Assembly: GCA_023228865.1 (NCBI GenBank)
Contig: JALOAH010000012.1
Span: 1 to 63,309, forward strand
From: Porticoccaceae bacterium
GTDB lineage: Bacteria > Pseudomonadota > Gammaproteobacteria > Pseudomonadales > Porticoccaceae
DNA length: 63,309 nt
Reading direction: 5' to 3'
Shown: positions 54,518 to 62,102 of the stretch, one piece after another
Position numbering within the stretch: the first letter of the stretch is position 1
How the letters are laid out: the number at the start of each line of letters is the position of its first letter
Position numbers and translations under genes: made by a program
The notes under the pieces: generated by a model
Told to the model about the DNA's origin: nothing
Database searches by the model: none
The model's input: the letters and a program-made list of their open reading frames with translations, nothing else

Positions 54518-54581
54518 TGCAATAATCCTAAAAAACTCTTCTGGTGTTGGTTTACGCTGAAAAATCCTGGCGATTCACAAC

Positions 54582-54646
54582 TTGCAGGAGCTTGCCCTGC
54601 AAGCGATATTCTCCTTCACAACAATCGCTTGCAGGGCAAGCCCCTA
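54582..54646. repeat. REP-type palindromic element (copy D)
   Basis: CTTGCCCTGCAAGCGAT (54591-54607) and ATCGCTTGCAGGGCAAG (54624-54640) form a perfect 17-bp inverted repeat. GCAGGAG and CCCCTAC ends mark the REP pattern. It lies between the YdcF and glycosyltransferase genes. Its core (CTTGCAGGGCAAG) differs from copies B and C, so a second REP subfamily is present. Confidence 0.85.
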
Positions 54647-54711
54647 CGGAAAATCATTGGCAACGGAAGTCTATTTTCCTCACTCGCACCTAAAAAATCA
54701 CAGCATTCTTT

Positions 54712-55833
54712 TTAAGCAACAGTGTTTGGCAAGGCCTTAATTGCAGCGTCCACCACAAGGTCTTCGCTATAGGCACGCTCAATCAAATGACGGCTATTGT
54801 CGCCAAGGCGCTTGCGGTCATTTTCTGGCATATTCAGCAGCGCCGCCATAGCAAGCTGTAACGACTGGCTGTTTTTAGGCTCACAGAGAAGGCCATTGTC
54901 GCCGTGTGCCACCAGATTGCGACAGCCGGGCACATTGGTTGTAACCACAGGCAAGCCCATGGCACCGGCTTCAAGTAAACTTCTGGGCATCCCTTCTCTG
55001 TAGGATGGCAGCACCACGGCATCCACCTGGGCATAAATGTGTTCCATGTTGTCGCTTGCGCCGAGCCAGGTAACACCGGGCAATTTTGCCCAGGCCTGCA
55101 ACCTGCTTTCAGAAATAGCGGAGACATTGTCCGCATCGGTAAAACCGCAAAGCCAGAGCGCGCAATCCTGTCGCGACAGGTAAAGTGTTGTAAAGGCTTC
55201 AATCAATTCGTACAAACCCTTGTCTGCCAGCATGCGTCCCGCATACAGAAAGCGAAAGGAATCGCCGTGACTCTGCCTCAACCCTGGGTGAAAGCGCTGC
55301 AAATCGACACCGGAGCCGGGCAGCAACTGTAACCGAGAGACGGGCACCAGTTTCTGCTCGACAAGCAATTGATAATCCTCTTCGTTCTGGCAAAACACAC
55401 GATGCGCCAGCGGCTGGCTGGTTTTGTAGAGCATACGCACAATCGCTGCCACAACACCGGAACGAATAAATGCAGTGCCCAGGCCAGAGACATTATTGAT
55501 CGCAGGAATATTCAAAAGCCGCGCCGCCCAGGTGCCATAGATATTGTTTTTGATGGTGAAATGAAAGGCTGCAATGGGTCTTAATTTTTTGTAACAGCGG
55601 ATAAATTGCCTGAAAAGAAAAGCATCGCGCAAAGGATTACTGCCTTTATTATCCATAGTCAAAGGCAACCATTGGCAACCCAGCTCAGCTTCCAGCCTGG
55701 CGCTGTAATCGTCTTGTGGCGACAAACAAACAACCCTATAGCCCTCGGACTGCAAGCGCAAAATGGTTGAGCGACGGAAATTGAACAAATACCAGGAGGT
55801 ATTAGCCGATAATGTCACCGTGGGAATACTCAT
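54712..55833 (-). CDS. Glycosyltransferase family 4
   Basis: This GT-B glycosyltransferase of about 373 residues is of the GT4 (RfaG/WbnE-like) type. It has the N-terminal TVTLSANTSWYLFNFRRSTI and the C-terminal nucleotide-sugar pocket VVLPSYREGMPRSLLEAGAM. VVTTNVPGCRNLVAHGDNGL closes the donor site. The likely start is the ATG at 55833; an upstream extension has a low-complexity Ser/Gly/Cys run and no conservation. It follows the membrane gene at 55928 on the same strand and probably adds a hexose to the cell-surface glycan. Confidence 0.9.
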   Translation of the reverse strand: MSIPTVTLSANTSWYLFNFRRSTILRLQSEGYRVVCLSPQDDYSARLEAELGCQWLPLTMDNKGSNPLRDAFLFRQFIRCYKKLRPIAAFHFTIKNNIYGTWAARLLNIPAINNVSGLGTAFIRSGVVAAIVRMLYKTSQPLAHRVFCQNEEDYQLLVEQKLVPVSRLQLLPGSGVDLQRFHPGLRQSHGDSFRFLYAGRMLADKGLYELIEAFTTLYLSRQDCALWLCGFTDADNVSAISESRLQAWAKLPGVTWLGASDNMEHIYAQVDAVVLPSYREGMPRSLLEAGAMGLPVVTTNVPGCRNLVAHGDNGLLCEPKNSQSLQLAMAALLNMPENDRKRLGDNSRHLIERAYSEDLVVDAAIKALPNTVA

Positions 55834-55927
55834 GGGTTCAATCCGCCCTGAATTCTGCCCGCATCCATCCCCCACGGCAACCGAGGAGGATGGGTAGCTT
55901 TCCCACAAATTGAATATTTCATCGGCG

Positions 55928-56653
55928 CTATTGAACCAGCCAGGCCGCAGCTATGGCAAATAACGCCGACATCAGTGTGCCGACCAGCATGTACTCGGCA
56001 AAAACTGGATCCTTGAGTTTGTCAAACCTCACCAGTCCCTTGGCCGCGAGAATAAAGCCCAGGGCACTCCAGTCATCGCTGAACAACACCACCAAAAGCA
56101 TCAACCAGCGCTCGAGAATACCGATGACACGACCTGCATTGTACTCACGGGTATCGGGAGATTGGCTGGTGCGCGGCACCAGATCCAGGGCGTGGAAAAT
56201 ACCGCGCATGGCAATGTTGACTTCGTTGGCCAGCAACAGTATTGCCAGCAAAACCGATAGGATTCGATCAGCCGCAACATCTCCTGGCTGCGTCACAACG
56301 CTGGCAACTCCGCCGAACACCTCCCCGATCCATACCGCAAAGGAAGACAACTCCAGATGACCCAGGTTTAAAGCCATCAAGGCAGGGGCGAGGACAAGCC
56401 CCGCCAACACGCTCAGGCGACACCAATGCACTGGCAACCTGCTCTCCAGCCAATCTCCGAGCACAGAGAATACCAGCACCACAGCAACCGTCCCCCAGGC
56501 CATAGTGGTCGCGCCAAACACCAGCAACACCAACAGGCTCTGAACAACAGCCAACAAGCCGCCAAACCACCATTCCCCAGGTTCATCCTTGCGCAGATAA
56601 ACCAACCGGGATAACAGCATCAGGCATAGGTACAGTTGATATTCAAACGCCAT
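55928..56653 (-). CDS. Membrane partner of SatD-like protein (DUF3307-C-terminal-like)
   Basis: This polytopic membrane protein has about 241 residues and six to seven helices (for example LLAVVQSLLVLLVFGATTMA). The C-terminal AGRVIGILERWLMLLVVLFS, ALGFILAAKGLVRFDKLKDP and FAEYMLVGTLMSALFAIAAA resemble the end of DUF3307 proteins, which frequently sit beside SatD-type genes. The N-terminal half does not show the usual DUF3307 start. ATG 56653 overlaps satD by 11 bases, so both are translationally coupled. Function is unknown; a two-gene stress or DNA-related module is possible. Confidence 0.75.
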   Translation of the reverse strand: MAFEYQLYLCLMLLSRLVYLRKDEPGEWWFGGLLAVVQSLLVLLVFGATTMAWGTVAVVLVFSVLGDWLESRLPVHWCRLSVLAGLVLAPALMALNLGHLELSSFAVWIGEVFGGVASVVTQPGDVAADRILSVLLAILLLANEVNIAMRGIFHALDLVPRTSQSPDTREYNAGRVIGILERWLMLLVVLFSDDWSALGFILAAKGLVRFDKLKDPVFAEYMLVGTLMSALFAIAAAWLVQ

Positions 56654-57278
56654 GGTTCCCTGCCAACATATCGTCCATATTTGCGGAAATGGCCGTAGAA
56701 ATACCGGAAATGGTCTCCAGCAAGCCGTCATTGATATTTTTGTACACTGCTACTTTGCTGATTCCCAGCGCCTCGGCAATGCCTTGCACAGGCTGGCCGG
56801 CAAGATAGCCTCGATAAACCGCGAACCGGTTGTGCTGCCACTGCCCCTGCAAATGAGCCACCAGCGCCAGGGAATGATTGGCCAGTTCCCCCCGCGGTAA
56901 ACCCTCGATTCGAAACAGTCCGCCATCCTTTTTCAGCGTGCCCATTGCATCGCGGGCAAGATGAAATGCCGAGCCATCCATGCCCAGCGCCGCCTCCCGA
57001 TTGATGGCGGTATCGATTCGCCCCAGCCCCATGCCGAAACGCACTCGAACAGGAAAGAGGTCATTCTGAATCGCTGCGATCATTTGCCACAGGGGTACCG
57101 CCGTTGACAACAGCGCCTGAAACTCGTCCCCCAATGTAATGGTGAAAGGCGAGCTCAGCGCCCTGTCGTGAGCCAGGTTGAGTTGATCGAGAACACGCCG
57201 GAGCGTCTCCTGTAATTGCCCTCTGTCCTGTACCTTGCGAGAGTCACAGATATCACCAATCAACGCCAGGTAATTCAT
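56643..57278 (-). CDS. SatD-family protein
   Basis: This 211-residue protein of the SatD family takes its name from a gene of the Streptococcus mutans acid-tolerance operon; the biochemical role is not established. The N-terminal half (YLALIGDICDSRKVQDRGQL, then FTITLGDEFQALL and RFGMGLGRIDTAINREAALG) resembles a nucleotide-cyclase/GGDEF-like alpha-beta fold. The C-terminal part (GQPVQGIAEALGISKVAVYK) is a helix-turn-helix. It is coupled to a membrane protein gene by an 11-base overlap. Its promoter region holds three AACC-N5-GGTT-type palindromes, which suggests autoregulation. Confidence 0.85.
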   Translation of the reverse strand: MNYLALIGDICDSRKVQDRGQLQETLRRVLDQLNLAHDRALSSPFTITLGDEFQALLSTAVPLWQMIAAIQNDLFPVRVRFGMGLGRIDTAINREAALGMDGSAFHLARDAMGTLKKDGGLFRIEGLPRGELANHSLALVAHLQGQWQHNRFAVYRGYLAGQPVQGIAEALGISKVAVYKNINDGLLETISGISTAISANMDDMLAGNHGV

Positions 57279-57310
57279 ATCAACCCAGTAAGTTAAATTT
57301 AATAATAGTT

Positions 57311-57376
57311 AACTATATTGGTTATATAAAAATCAACCTTTTTGGTTATTTTCTTAAAATATAAACCAATGTGGTT
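57311..57376. promoter_or_regulatory. Triplet of AACC-N5-GGTT palindromes upstream of satD gene
   Basis: Three related 13-bp sites precede the satD-like gene: AACTATATTGGTT (57311-57323), AACCTTTTTGGTT (57335-57347) and AACCAATGTGGTT (57364-57376). Each is followed by AT, and their starts are 24 and 29 bases apart. The satD start is at 57278 on the minus strand, so they lie 33 to 98 bases upstream, in promoter position. They are candidate operators for the SatD HTH protein. Confidence 0.6.
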
Positions 57377-57395
57377 ATATATTTTCCAGGCTATA

Positions 57396-57821
57396 TTACT
57401 CATCGCAACGCCCTTGCGCCCGCTGCCGGTACCATGCTCGATAACCACGCACAGCCCCATCGCCCACAGCGATCAAGCCCGCCGCTGCGCCAACGCCCAC
57501 CAGTCCCATGGCCAAATCATCCAGGGCGAAATTACGGCGCGGCAGCCACCACTGACTGGCCTCGTCCAATAACAGCACCATTGCCGCTACCAGAGGCGCC
57601 GCCCACCAGCGCCGTCGCGGCGCCAACAGCAACCACAGCGCCAGAGTGACCGCCATTCCCATCCACGCATGGGTTGCCTTGTCGCCGCCCAAATACTCTT
57701 GCAGCCGATAAATATCGTGAATAAAAAAACCCGTGGATCGCAACAGCGACGCCACAAGGATCACAGCGGGGATCATCAAACCTAAAATCAGCCGCCATTT
57801 ATTTGAAGTCAAAGAGAGCAT
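57396..57821 (-). CDS. VanZ-like membrane protein
   Basis: This small polytopic membrane protein of about 141 residues resembles the VanZ family, with four helices. Visible are ILGLMIPAVILVASLLRSTG, GGDKATHAWMGMAVTLALWL (VanZ core 'DK..H...Y') and LLLDEASQWWLPRRNFALDD ('D..QE.....R....D..'). VanZ proteins are often linked to EPS or envelope loci, and their role is poorly known. The start is uncertain: ATG 57821, or a TTG 45 bases upstream. It lies 114 bases after the YdjC-type gene (69 with the TTG start), on the same strand. Confidence 0.78.
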   Translation of the reverse strand: MLSLTSNKWRLILGLMIPAVILVASLLRSTGFFIHDIYRLQEYLGGDKATHAWMGMAVTLALWLLLAPRRRWWAAPLVAAMVLLLDEASQWWLPRRNFALDDLAMGLVGVGAAAGLIAVGDGAVRGYRAWYRQRAQGRCDE

Positions 57822-57935
57822 TCCATCGTCGCGGCTCAATGGGAGGCGGACAATTTTTTGCGTCAAAACATAGGGGGCGTTGAGAAACCAGACCCAGAGG
57901 CCAAATGGTTGTTGTGCCGTAGGGAGCGGGCGCCA

Positions 57936-58775
57936 TCAAGACACGTCCCGGTAAGTGCCAAGGCGGAAGCCCATGGACTCTGCCAGAGAAGGCAACTCCC
58001 CTGTGCGTAGCCAATGGTACTCCGCCTCTCCCACCGCGCCAACACGGGTATAACCTTTCATGGCCACGGCAGATGTCACCGGGTGCACCATGAGTTCGAA
58101 TACCCCAGATGTTGCCGCTTCCAGGATTGCAGCGTAGTGAGCAGTTTCCAGCGAGTCACCAACAACCCCCAGGTCAAACACGCTGCCCAGGGCGTCATTC
58201 CAGCGCACAGAGCCAGACCAGCGCCCCGTGGAGTGGGCAAGCAGCGCGGCCAATGCGACACGGCGCAAACGGCGACGCAAACCCGCACCGCGTTCCTTTG
58301 CCACCCAGGGCACGCGCATTGGAAGACCTTCCCGAGAACAGAGTGCCGCTATGGTCGAAAATACCACACCAAACCCGTGAACATGCTGGTGGCTGTCCAC
58401 ATGGGTGACATCGACCCCCAGGGATCGCAACCGGTTGAATTGCGCATCCAACTCTATTTCGAGCTGCTTTTGGGGAATGCGGCCAAGGAGACTCCGCTTC
58501 GCCAGGACTTCACGGGAAAGAAACCTGCCCTTAGCGTCCACCAGCGCAGGCACCATAGCCGGATCACTAATAGGTTCGCCCCAGGTCAGATTAAAGTGCA
58601 ACCCGATCGCCAGGGACGGATTACAGCGACTCAACTCCACTGCCGCTGCCAGCGCAGGGCCATTGGCCATCAAGGTGGCGCTGGTAACGCTGCCCATGCG
58701 ATGACATTCGATGATAGCGGCGTTGGCCGTATCATTAATGCCAAAGTCATCGGCATTGACGATTAATAGCTTCAC
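57936..58775 (-). CDS. YdjC/ChbG-family carbohydrate deacetylase
   Basis: This 279-residue polysaccharide-deacetylase-like protein of the YdjC/ChbG/HpnK family removes acetyl groups from N-acetylated sugars such as chito-oligosaccharides. The N-terminal metal-binding LLIVNADDFGINDTANAAII is diagnostic. Further metal ligands are GLHFNLTWGE and VTHVDSHQHVHGFG, and the C-terminal FELMVHPVTS supplies another His. It starts within the last codon of the ATP-grasp gene (4-base ATGA overlap), showing tight coupling. It may trim an N-acetyl group from a glycan or lipid-linked precursor. Confidence 0.9.
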   Translation of the reverse strand: MKLLIVNADDFGINDTANAAIIECHRMGSVTSATLMANGPALAAAVELSRCNPSLAIGLHFNLTWGEPISDPAMVPALVDAKGRFLSREVLAKRSLLGRIPQKQLEIELDAQFNRLRSLGVDVTHVDSHQHVHGFGVVFSTIAALCSREGLPMRVPWVAKERGAGLRRRLRRVALAALLAHSTGRWSGSVRWNDALGSVFDLGVVGDSLETAHYAAILEAATSGVFELMVHPVTSAVAMKGYTRVGAVGEAEYHWLRTGELPSLAESMGFRLGTYRDVS

Positions 58776-59947
58776 CCACGCCTCTCCAGTGCCTTCCTGG
58801 CAAACTCAAAGGGTTCCGCCAGCGCGGGCAGCGGATCGCGGATATCAAAGACGGGGGAGCTTTTCACCGCACACCATTCGGCACCGGACACATCGGGGGC
58901 GGGAAAAATGAAATCATGCTGACTACGATAAAACTGCGCCGACGCCATATCTTTGAAAAGGTAGCGCCAGAGAACGTCTGTACGGGGTATGATTTCGGCA
59001 ATTTGCTCCTGCCCCGCCATATCGCGCCACGCGGCCTCCAGTATTCGGCAGCCCGCATCATGGGTGGCTTGAAACCACAGGGTGGGGCGCGGATTGATCT
59101 CTATGATCTTCAGGCGTCCATCGCGGGGATCACGCTTGAATTCCGCACCGCAAATTCCACGGAAACCAATTTTCGACAGGAACTTCAATGTCAGTGATTC
59201 AGTTTCCTTGCACGGCACACTGGTGACAAGGGATGCGGAACCAAAACCTGCCGGATACTGCCGCAACTTGCGCCCGGTGAACACTTGCCTGGGTGCACCG
59301 CTGCGATCTATGTAGCCACCAAAAAGGGTGATAGCGGATTCAGCGCCGGGAATAATTTCCTGCACTAACCATTCACCCAGGCCTTCGGGCATAGCCGCGA
59401 CCTGGGTGAGAAATTCCGCTTCGTTCCGCGCCAACAACACTTTGCGTCCGCGCAGAAACCCCCGCGCCCGGTGGATTAACGCCGGTTTGAGAATGCATGG
59501 GAGGGGAACCTTAGCGGCAAGGGCACGCAACTCTTCCTTGTTCCTGGCCTGCCAGACGCCGGGGGTTTCCATGCCATGGCTTTTGCACAGCGTATGGAAC
59601 GACAGCTTGTCCAACAAGGCACCCGCCATGTCAGCATAGGCTGGGAACCGCAAAGCCACCGCCGGCGACAATCTCAGTTGCATCACTGCTTCAATCCAGA
59701 TATCGCTGGTAGGCACAAGAAGTGGAGCCGGGCTGCTTTGGTTAAGCCCGCGCAGCCAGTCCAGCAAGCTGGCAGGGGGCATAACTGCCGCAAAGACAGG
59801 GTAGCGCGAAGCAAATGCACAGCCGCGGGTTGCATCCAGCAAACCCATGTTCAAACCCGCTCGCGCCGCTTCGCGCACCACATACAGACCGGTGGGAGAA
59901 CTCCCCAGCACAACGATGTCAAGACGGGTTCTCACGGCAACAGCCAC
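58772..59947 (-). CDS. ATP-grasp ligase (COG3919-like)
   Basis: This 391-residue ATP-grasp enzyme has the N-terminal pre-ATP-grasp fold IVVLGSSPTGLYVVREAARA and the lid segment LDKLSFHTLCKSHGMETPGV. ATP-binding PCILKPALIH and QEIIPGAESAITLFGGYI follow. The metal-binding end is GICGAEFKRDPRDGRLKIIE, then INPRPTLW. Such 'predicted ATP-grasp' proteins form amide or ester bonds between a carboxylate and an amine. In an EPS cluster it could attach an amino acid to a sugar. It overlaps the EpsG-like gene by 16 bases and the YdjC gene by 4. Confidence 0.88.
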   Translation of the reverse strand: MAVAVRTRLDIVVLGSSPTGLYVVREAARAGLNMGLLDATRGCAFASRYPVFAAVMPPASLLDWLRGLNQSSPAPLLVPTSDIWIEAVMQLRLSPAVALRFPAYADMAGALLDKLSFHTLCKSHGMETPGVWQARNKEELRALAAKVPLPCILKPALIHRARGFLRGRKVLLARNEAEFLTQVAAMPEGLGEWLVQEIIPGAESAITLFGGYIDRSGAPRQVFTGRKLRQYPAGFGSASLVTSVPCKETESLTLKFLSKIGFRGICGAEFKRDPRDGRLKIIEINPRPTLWFQATHDAGCRILEAAWRDMAGQEQIAEIIPRTDVLWRYLFKDMASAQFYRSQHDFIFPAPDVSGAEWCAVKSSPVFDIRDPLPALAEPFEFARKALERRG

Positions 59948-60987
59948 GACTCATAGGGGATATAGCAAATATTACCGTGCCTTGAGAGGAGGAACCAAGA
60001 GAGGATATACCCCCCATAGACAAGGAAAGGTAAAGACCATGCCAGTTGACGGCTGGATCTGCTGAAAACGCACTCTACGACACACAGCAGCGCCAACAGA
60101 CTGACAGGGAGCATATAGTATGTCAGACGATGCAGCGCCACCGTTGAGACGACGCCAACCAGCACCAACGCAAATGTGGCCAGCATGAACAGCCACAGCA
60201 ATGGAAACAGTTTCGGGAACGCCGCCGCTACCAACTTCATCTTCCACCACATAAGCAGGAATGGCGCAACTGCCACCCCATAGCGAATCCAGGCTCCACC
60301 TGACGAACTCTCTCCGTAAATCTGCTCTACATAGCGGGCATTGTAGACCTCGAATCGGTCGCCCAACAGCCAACCGGCAATGGGCGCCAGCAAGACGAGG
60401 GCGGCAATCAGATATTTGAGGGACACCTGGCGTCGCGCCAGCCATGCAATCGGCAACAAAATGATTGCGGATGCGTGAAACAGAAAGGCGATGCCCACCC
60501 ACATTGCCGTAAGCCACTGGCTTCGCTGCGTAAACGCAACGTATGCAAGCATCAGAAATGCGGTGGCCATCGCCTGACGCATTCCCGACATGCCGAGCTG
60601 GACAACCAGAATAGGAAATGCAATTGCCACCAACGCCATTGGAAATGGTGCGAGACGAGAAAACCGAACCAGGCACCACGCATAGACAATGCCACAGATC
60701 AGCACTACACCGTGAAAACCCCAACCGAAATCCCTGGCAATCAAGTTGACGAAATGGAACCCGCCCTCGCCCATTTTGAATCCATCCCACCAATCCACAT
60801 AGCGTGGATACAGCCATTGGAACCGCGCCTCATATGCCCTGTAATCGCAGCCAATGACAGAGCGACCGCCAATAAAAAGCGCCAGAAAGACCCCCGTCAC
60901 ACAAGCGAATCGCCAGCTCCGGCGTTGCGATCTCACAAGAAATGCAGTCCCGGCCATGAGAACATAAAGCAGCAGGTAGACATGCAT
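59932..60987 (-). CDS. EpsG-like polysaccharide polymerase
   Basis: This 351-residue polytopic membrane protein resembles the EpsG family of polymerases. Visible marks are FIGGRSVIGCDYRAYEARFQ (the family 'R..vG.Dy..Y'), LGMSGMRQAMATAFLMLAYV ('gmRqa.a') and AFLFHASAIILLPIAWLARR ('lFH.sali.lp'). Such proteins polymerise repeat units on undecaprenyl-PP at the periplasmic face. It begins with an ATG sharing one base with the TGA of the upstream glycosyltransferase (TGATG). Confidence 0.85.
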   Translation of the reverse strand: MHVYLLLYVLMAGTAFLVRSQRRSWRFACVTGVFLALFIGGRSVIGCDYRAYEARFQWLYPRYVDWWDGFKMGEGGFHFVNLIARDFGWGFHGVVLICGIVYAWCLVRFSRLAPFPMALVAIAFPILVVQLGMSGMRQAMATAFLMLAYVAFTQRSQWLTAMWVGIAFLFHASAIILLPIAWLARRQVSLKYLIAALVLLAPIAGWLLGDRFEVYNARYVEQIYGESSSGGAWIRYGVAVAPFLLMWWKMKLVAAAFPKLFPLLWLFMLATFALVLVGVVSTVALHRLTYYMLPVSLLALLCVVECVFSRSSRQLAWSLPFLVYGGYILSWFLLSRHGNICYIPYESWLLP

Positions 60988-62102
60988 CAGGGTTCAGCCT
61001 CCAGACCAGATCGTCCGCCAGCCACCGCGAACAGAAATCCAGCCATCTTTGCAGCGATCACCCCAGGGGCAAAGCGTTTTTCGACCTCCATCCTGGCGGC
61101 TTTGCCAACTGCGGCACACAACTCCGTATCAGCGATGAGATTTTCGAGAACAGTACGCCATTCGTCATGGGTGTGACACAGAAAACCTGTTCGCCCGTGC
61201 TCGATCAATTCCAGGTTGTATCCTATAGCCGTACACACAGGGACAACTCCGGCGGCCATATAGGTTCGAGCCTTGCCGCCGGATTTTCCCTTCGCCCAAT
61301 CCTCCTCGGGTAATGGCATAAGACCAATACACCACCGGGACAATGCATCCACTTCCCCCTGCAAAGACCAGGGAAGCAACGTCCAGGGTACGCCCTCCAT
61401 TCGAAAATCCCCCCCACCCATCAACTCGAACCTTATCTGGGGATAACGTTCCGCCAGGTTACGCAACACCGGCTCGATCTCGCGCAGGTATTTAACAGTA
61501 GAGCTGGAGCCCAGCCAGCCGATTACCAGCGGCTCTTTTCTGCTTTGTAGAGAGGCGGGGAAGCGACTTGTGTCTTCCGCCACCTCCAGTGTCACCCCAT
61601 TGCCGCCATGGGCGCGAGCCTGGTCGCGCAACCAATTGTTGCCGGCAATCACCAGATCCACCAGGCTGAACAGCTCACGCACCTTTTCAGGGGTTCGCAG
61701 CAGACTTGCAATGGGGTTAAACCGGCTCGGCTTGCCGATGAACAATGCATCATCGTAATCAAACACCAACCGTGCCCCCCGCCGCTTGAGCCAACGCTCC
61801 AGCCACGGCGCGCCAAACGGCAACAGTTCACGTTGCATATAAATCACATCAAATCGCGAATAGTATCTTAACGCCAGCAACCGACGCACCGTTGCTAGCA
61901 AGGTTTTTCGAATCTTGGCAAAAGTGCGGCCAGGGGAGAAACTGAGCTGGTATAAGTCTTCGTCCATAAATGGCTGGACTTCACAGCAAATCCCCAGAGC
62001 CTCGAGATGGGGGATGTACTGGTAAACCCGGTAGCGACTGGATGCCCCCAGGGCTGGATAGCGGGTCAGAAACAAAACCCGTAGCGATGCACAATCAGAC
62101 AT
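60987..62102 (-). CDS. Glycosyltransferase (GT-B fold)
   Basis: This GT-B glycosyltransferase has about 371 residues. The ATG at 62102 is chosen because it overlaps the preceding gene's stop (ATGTCTGA, 8 bases) and opens with LRVLFLTRYPALGASSRYRV. A frame extension further upstream is not needed. Donor-site features are IGWLGSSSTVKYLREI, GKARTYMAAGVVPVCTAIGY and LELIEHGRTGFL. It likely adds a sugar to the repeat unit. The operon continues with the EpsG-like polymerase. Confidence 0.87.
   Translation of the reverse strand: MSDCASLRVLFLTRYPALGASSRYRVYQYIPHLEALGICCEVQPFMDEDLYQLSFSPGRTFAKIRKTLLATVRRLLALRYYSRFDVIYMQRELLPFGAPWLERWLKRRGARLVFDYDDALFIGKPSRFNPIASLLRTPEKVRELFSLVDLVIAGNNWLRDQARAHGGNGVTLEVAEDTSRFPASLQSRKEPLVIGWLGSSSTVKYLREIEPVLRNLAERYPQIRFELMGGGDFRMEGVPWTLLPWSLQGEVDALSRWCIGLMPLPEEDWAKGKSGGKARTYMAAGVVPVCTAIGYNLELIEHGRTGFLCHTHDEWRTVLENLIADTELCAAVGKAARMEVEKRFAPGVIAAKMAGFLFAVAGGRSGLEAEP

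Noticed and set aside
44475..54646. Spaced palindromes as a CRISPR array
   Set aside because: The copies are kilobases apart, sit between genes and follow the REP consensus.
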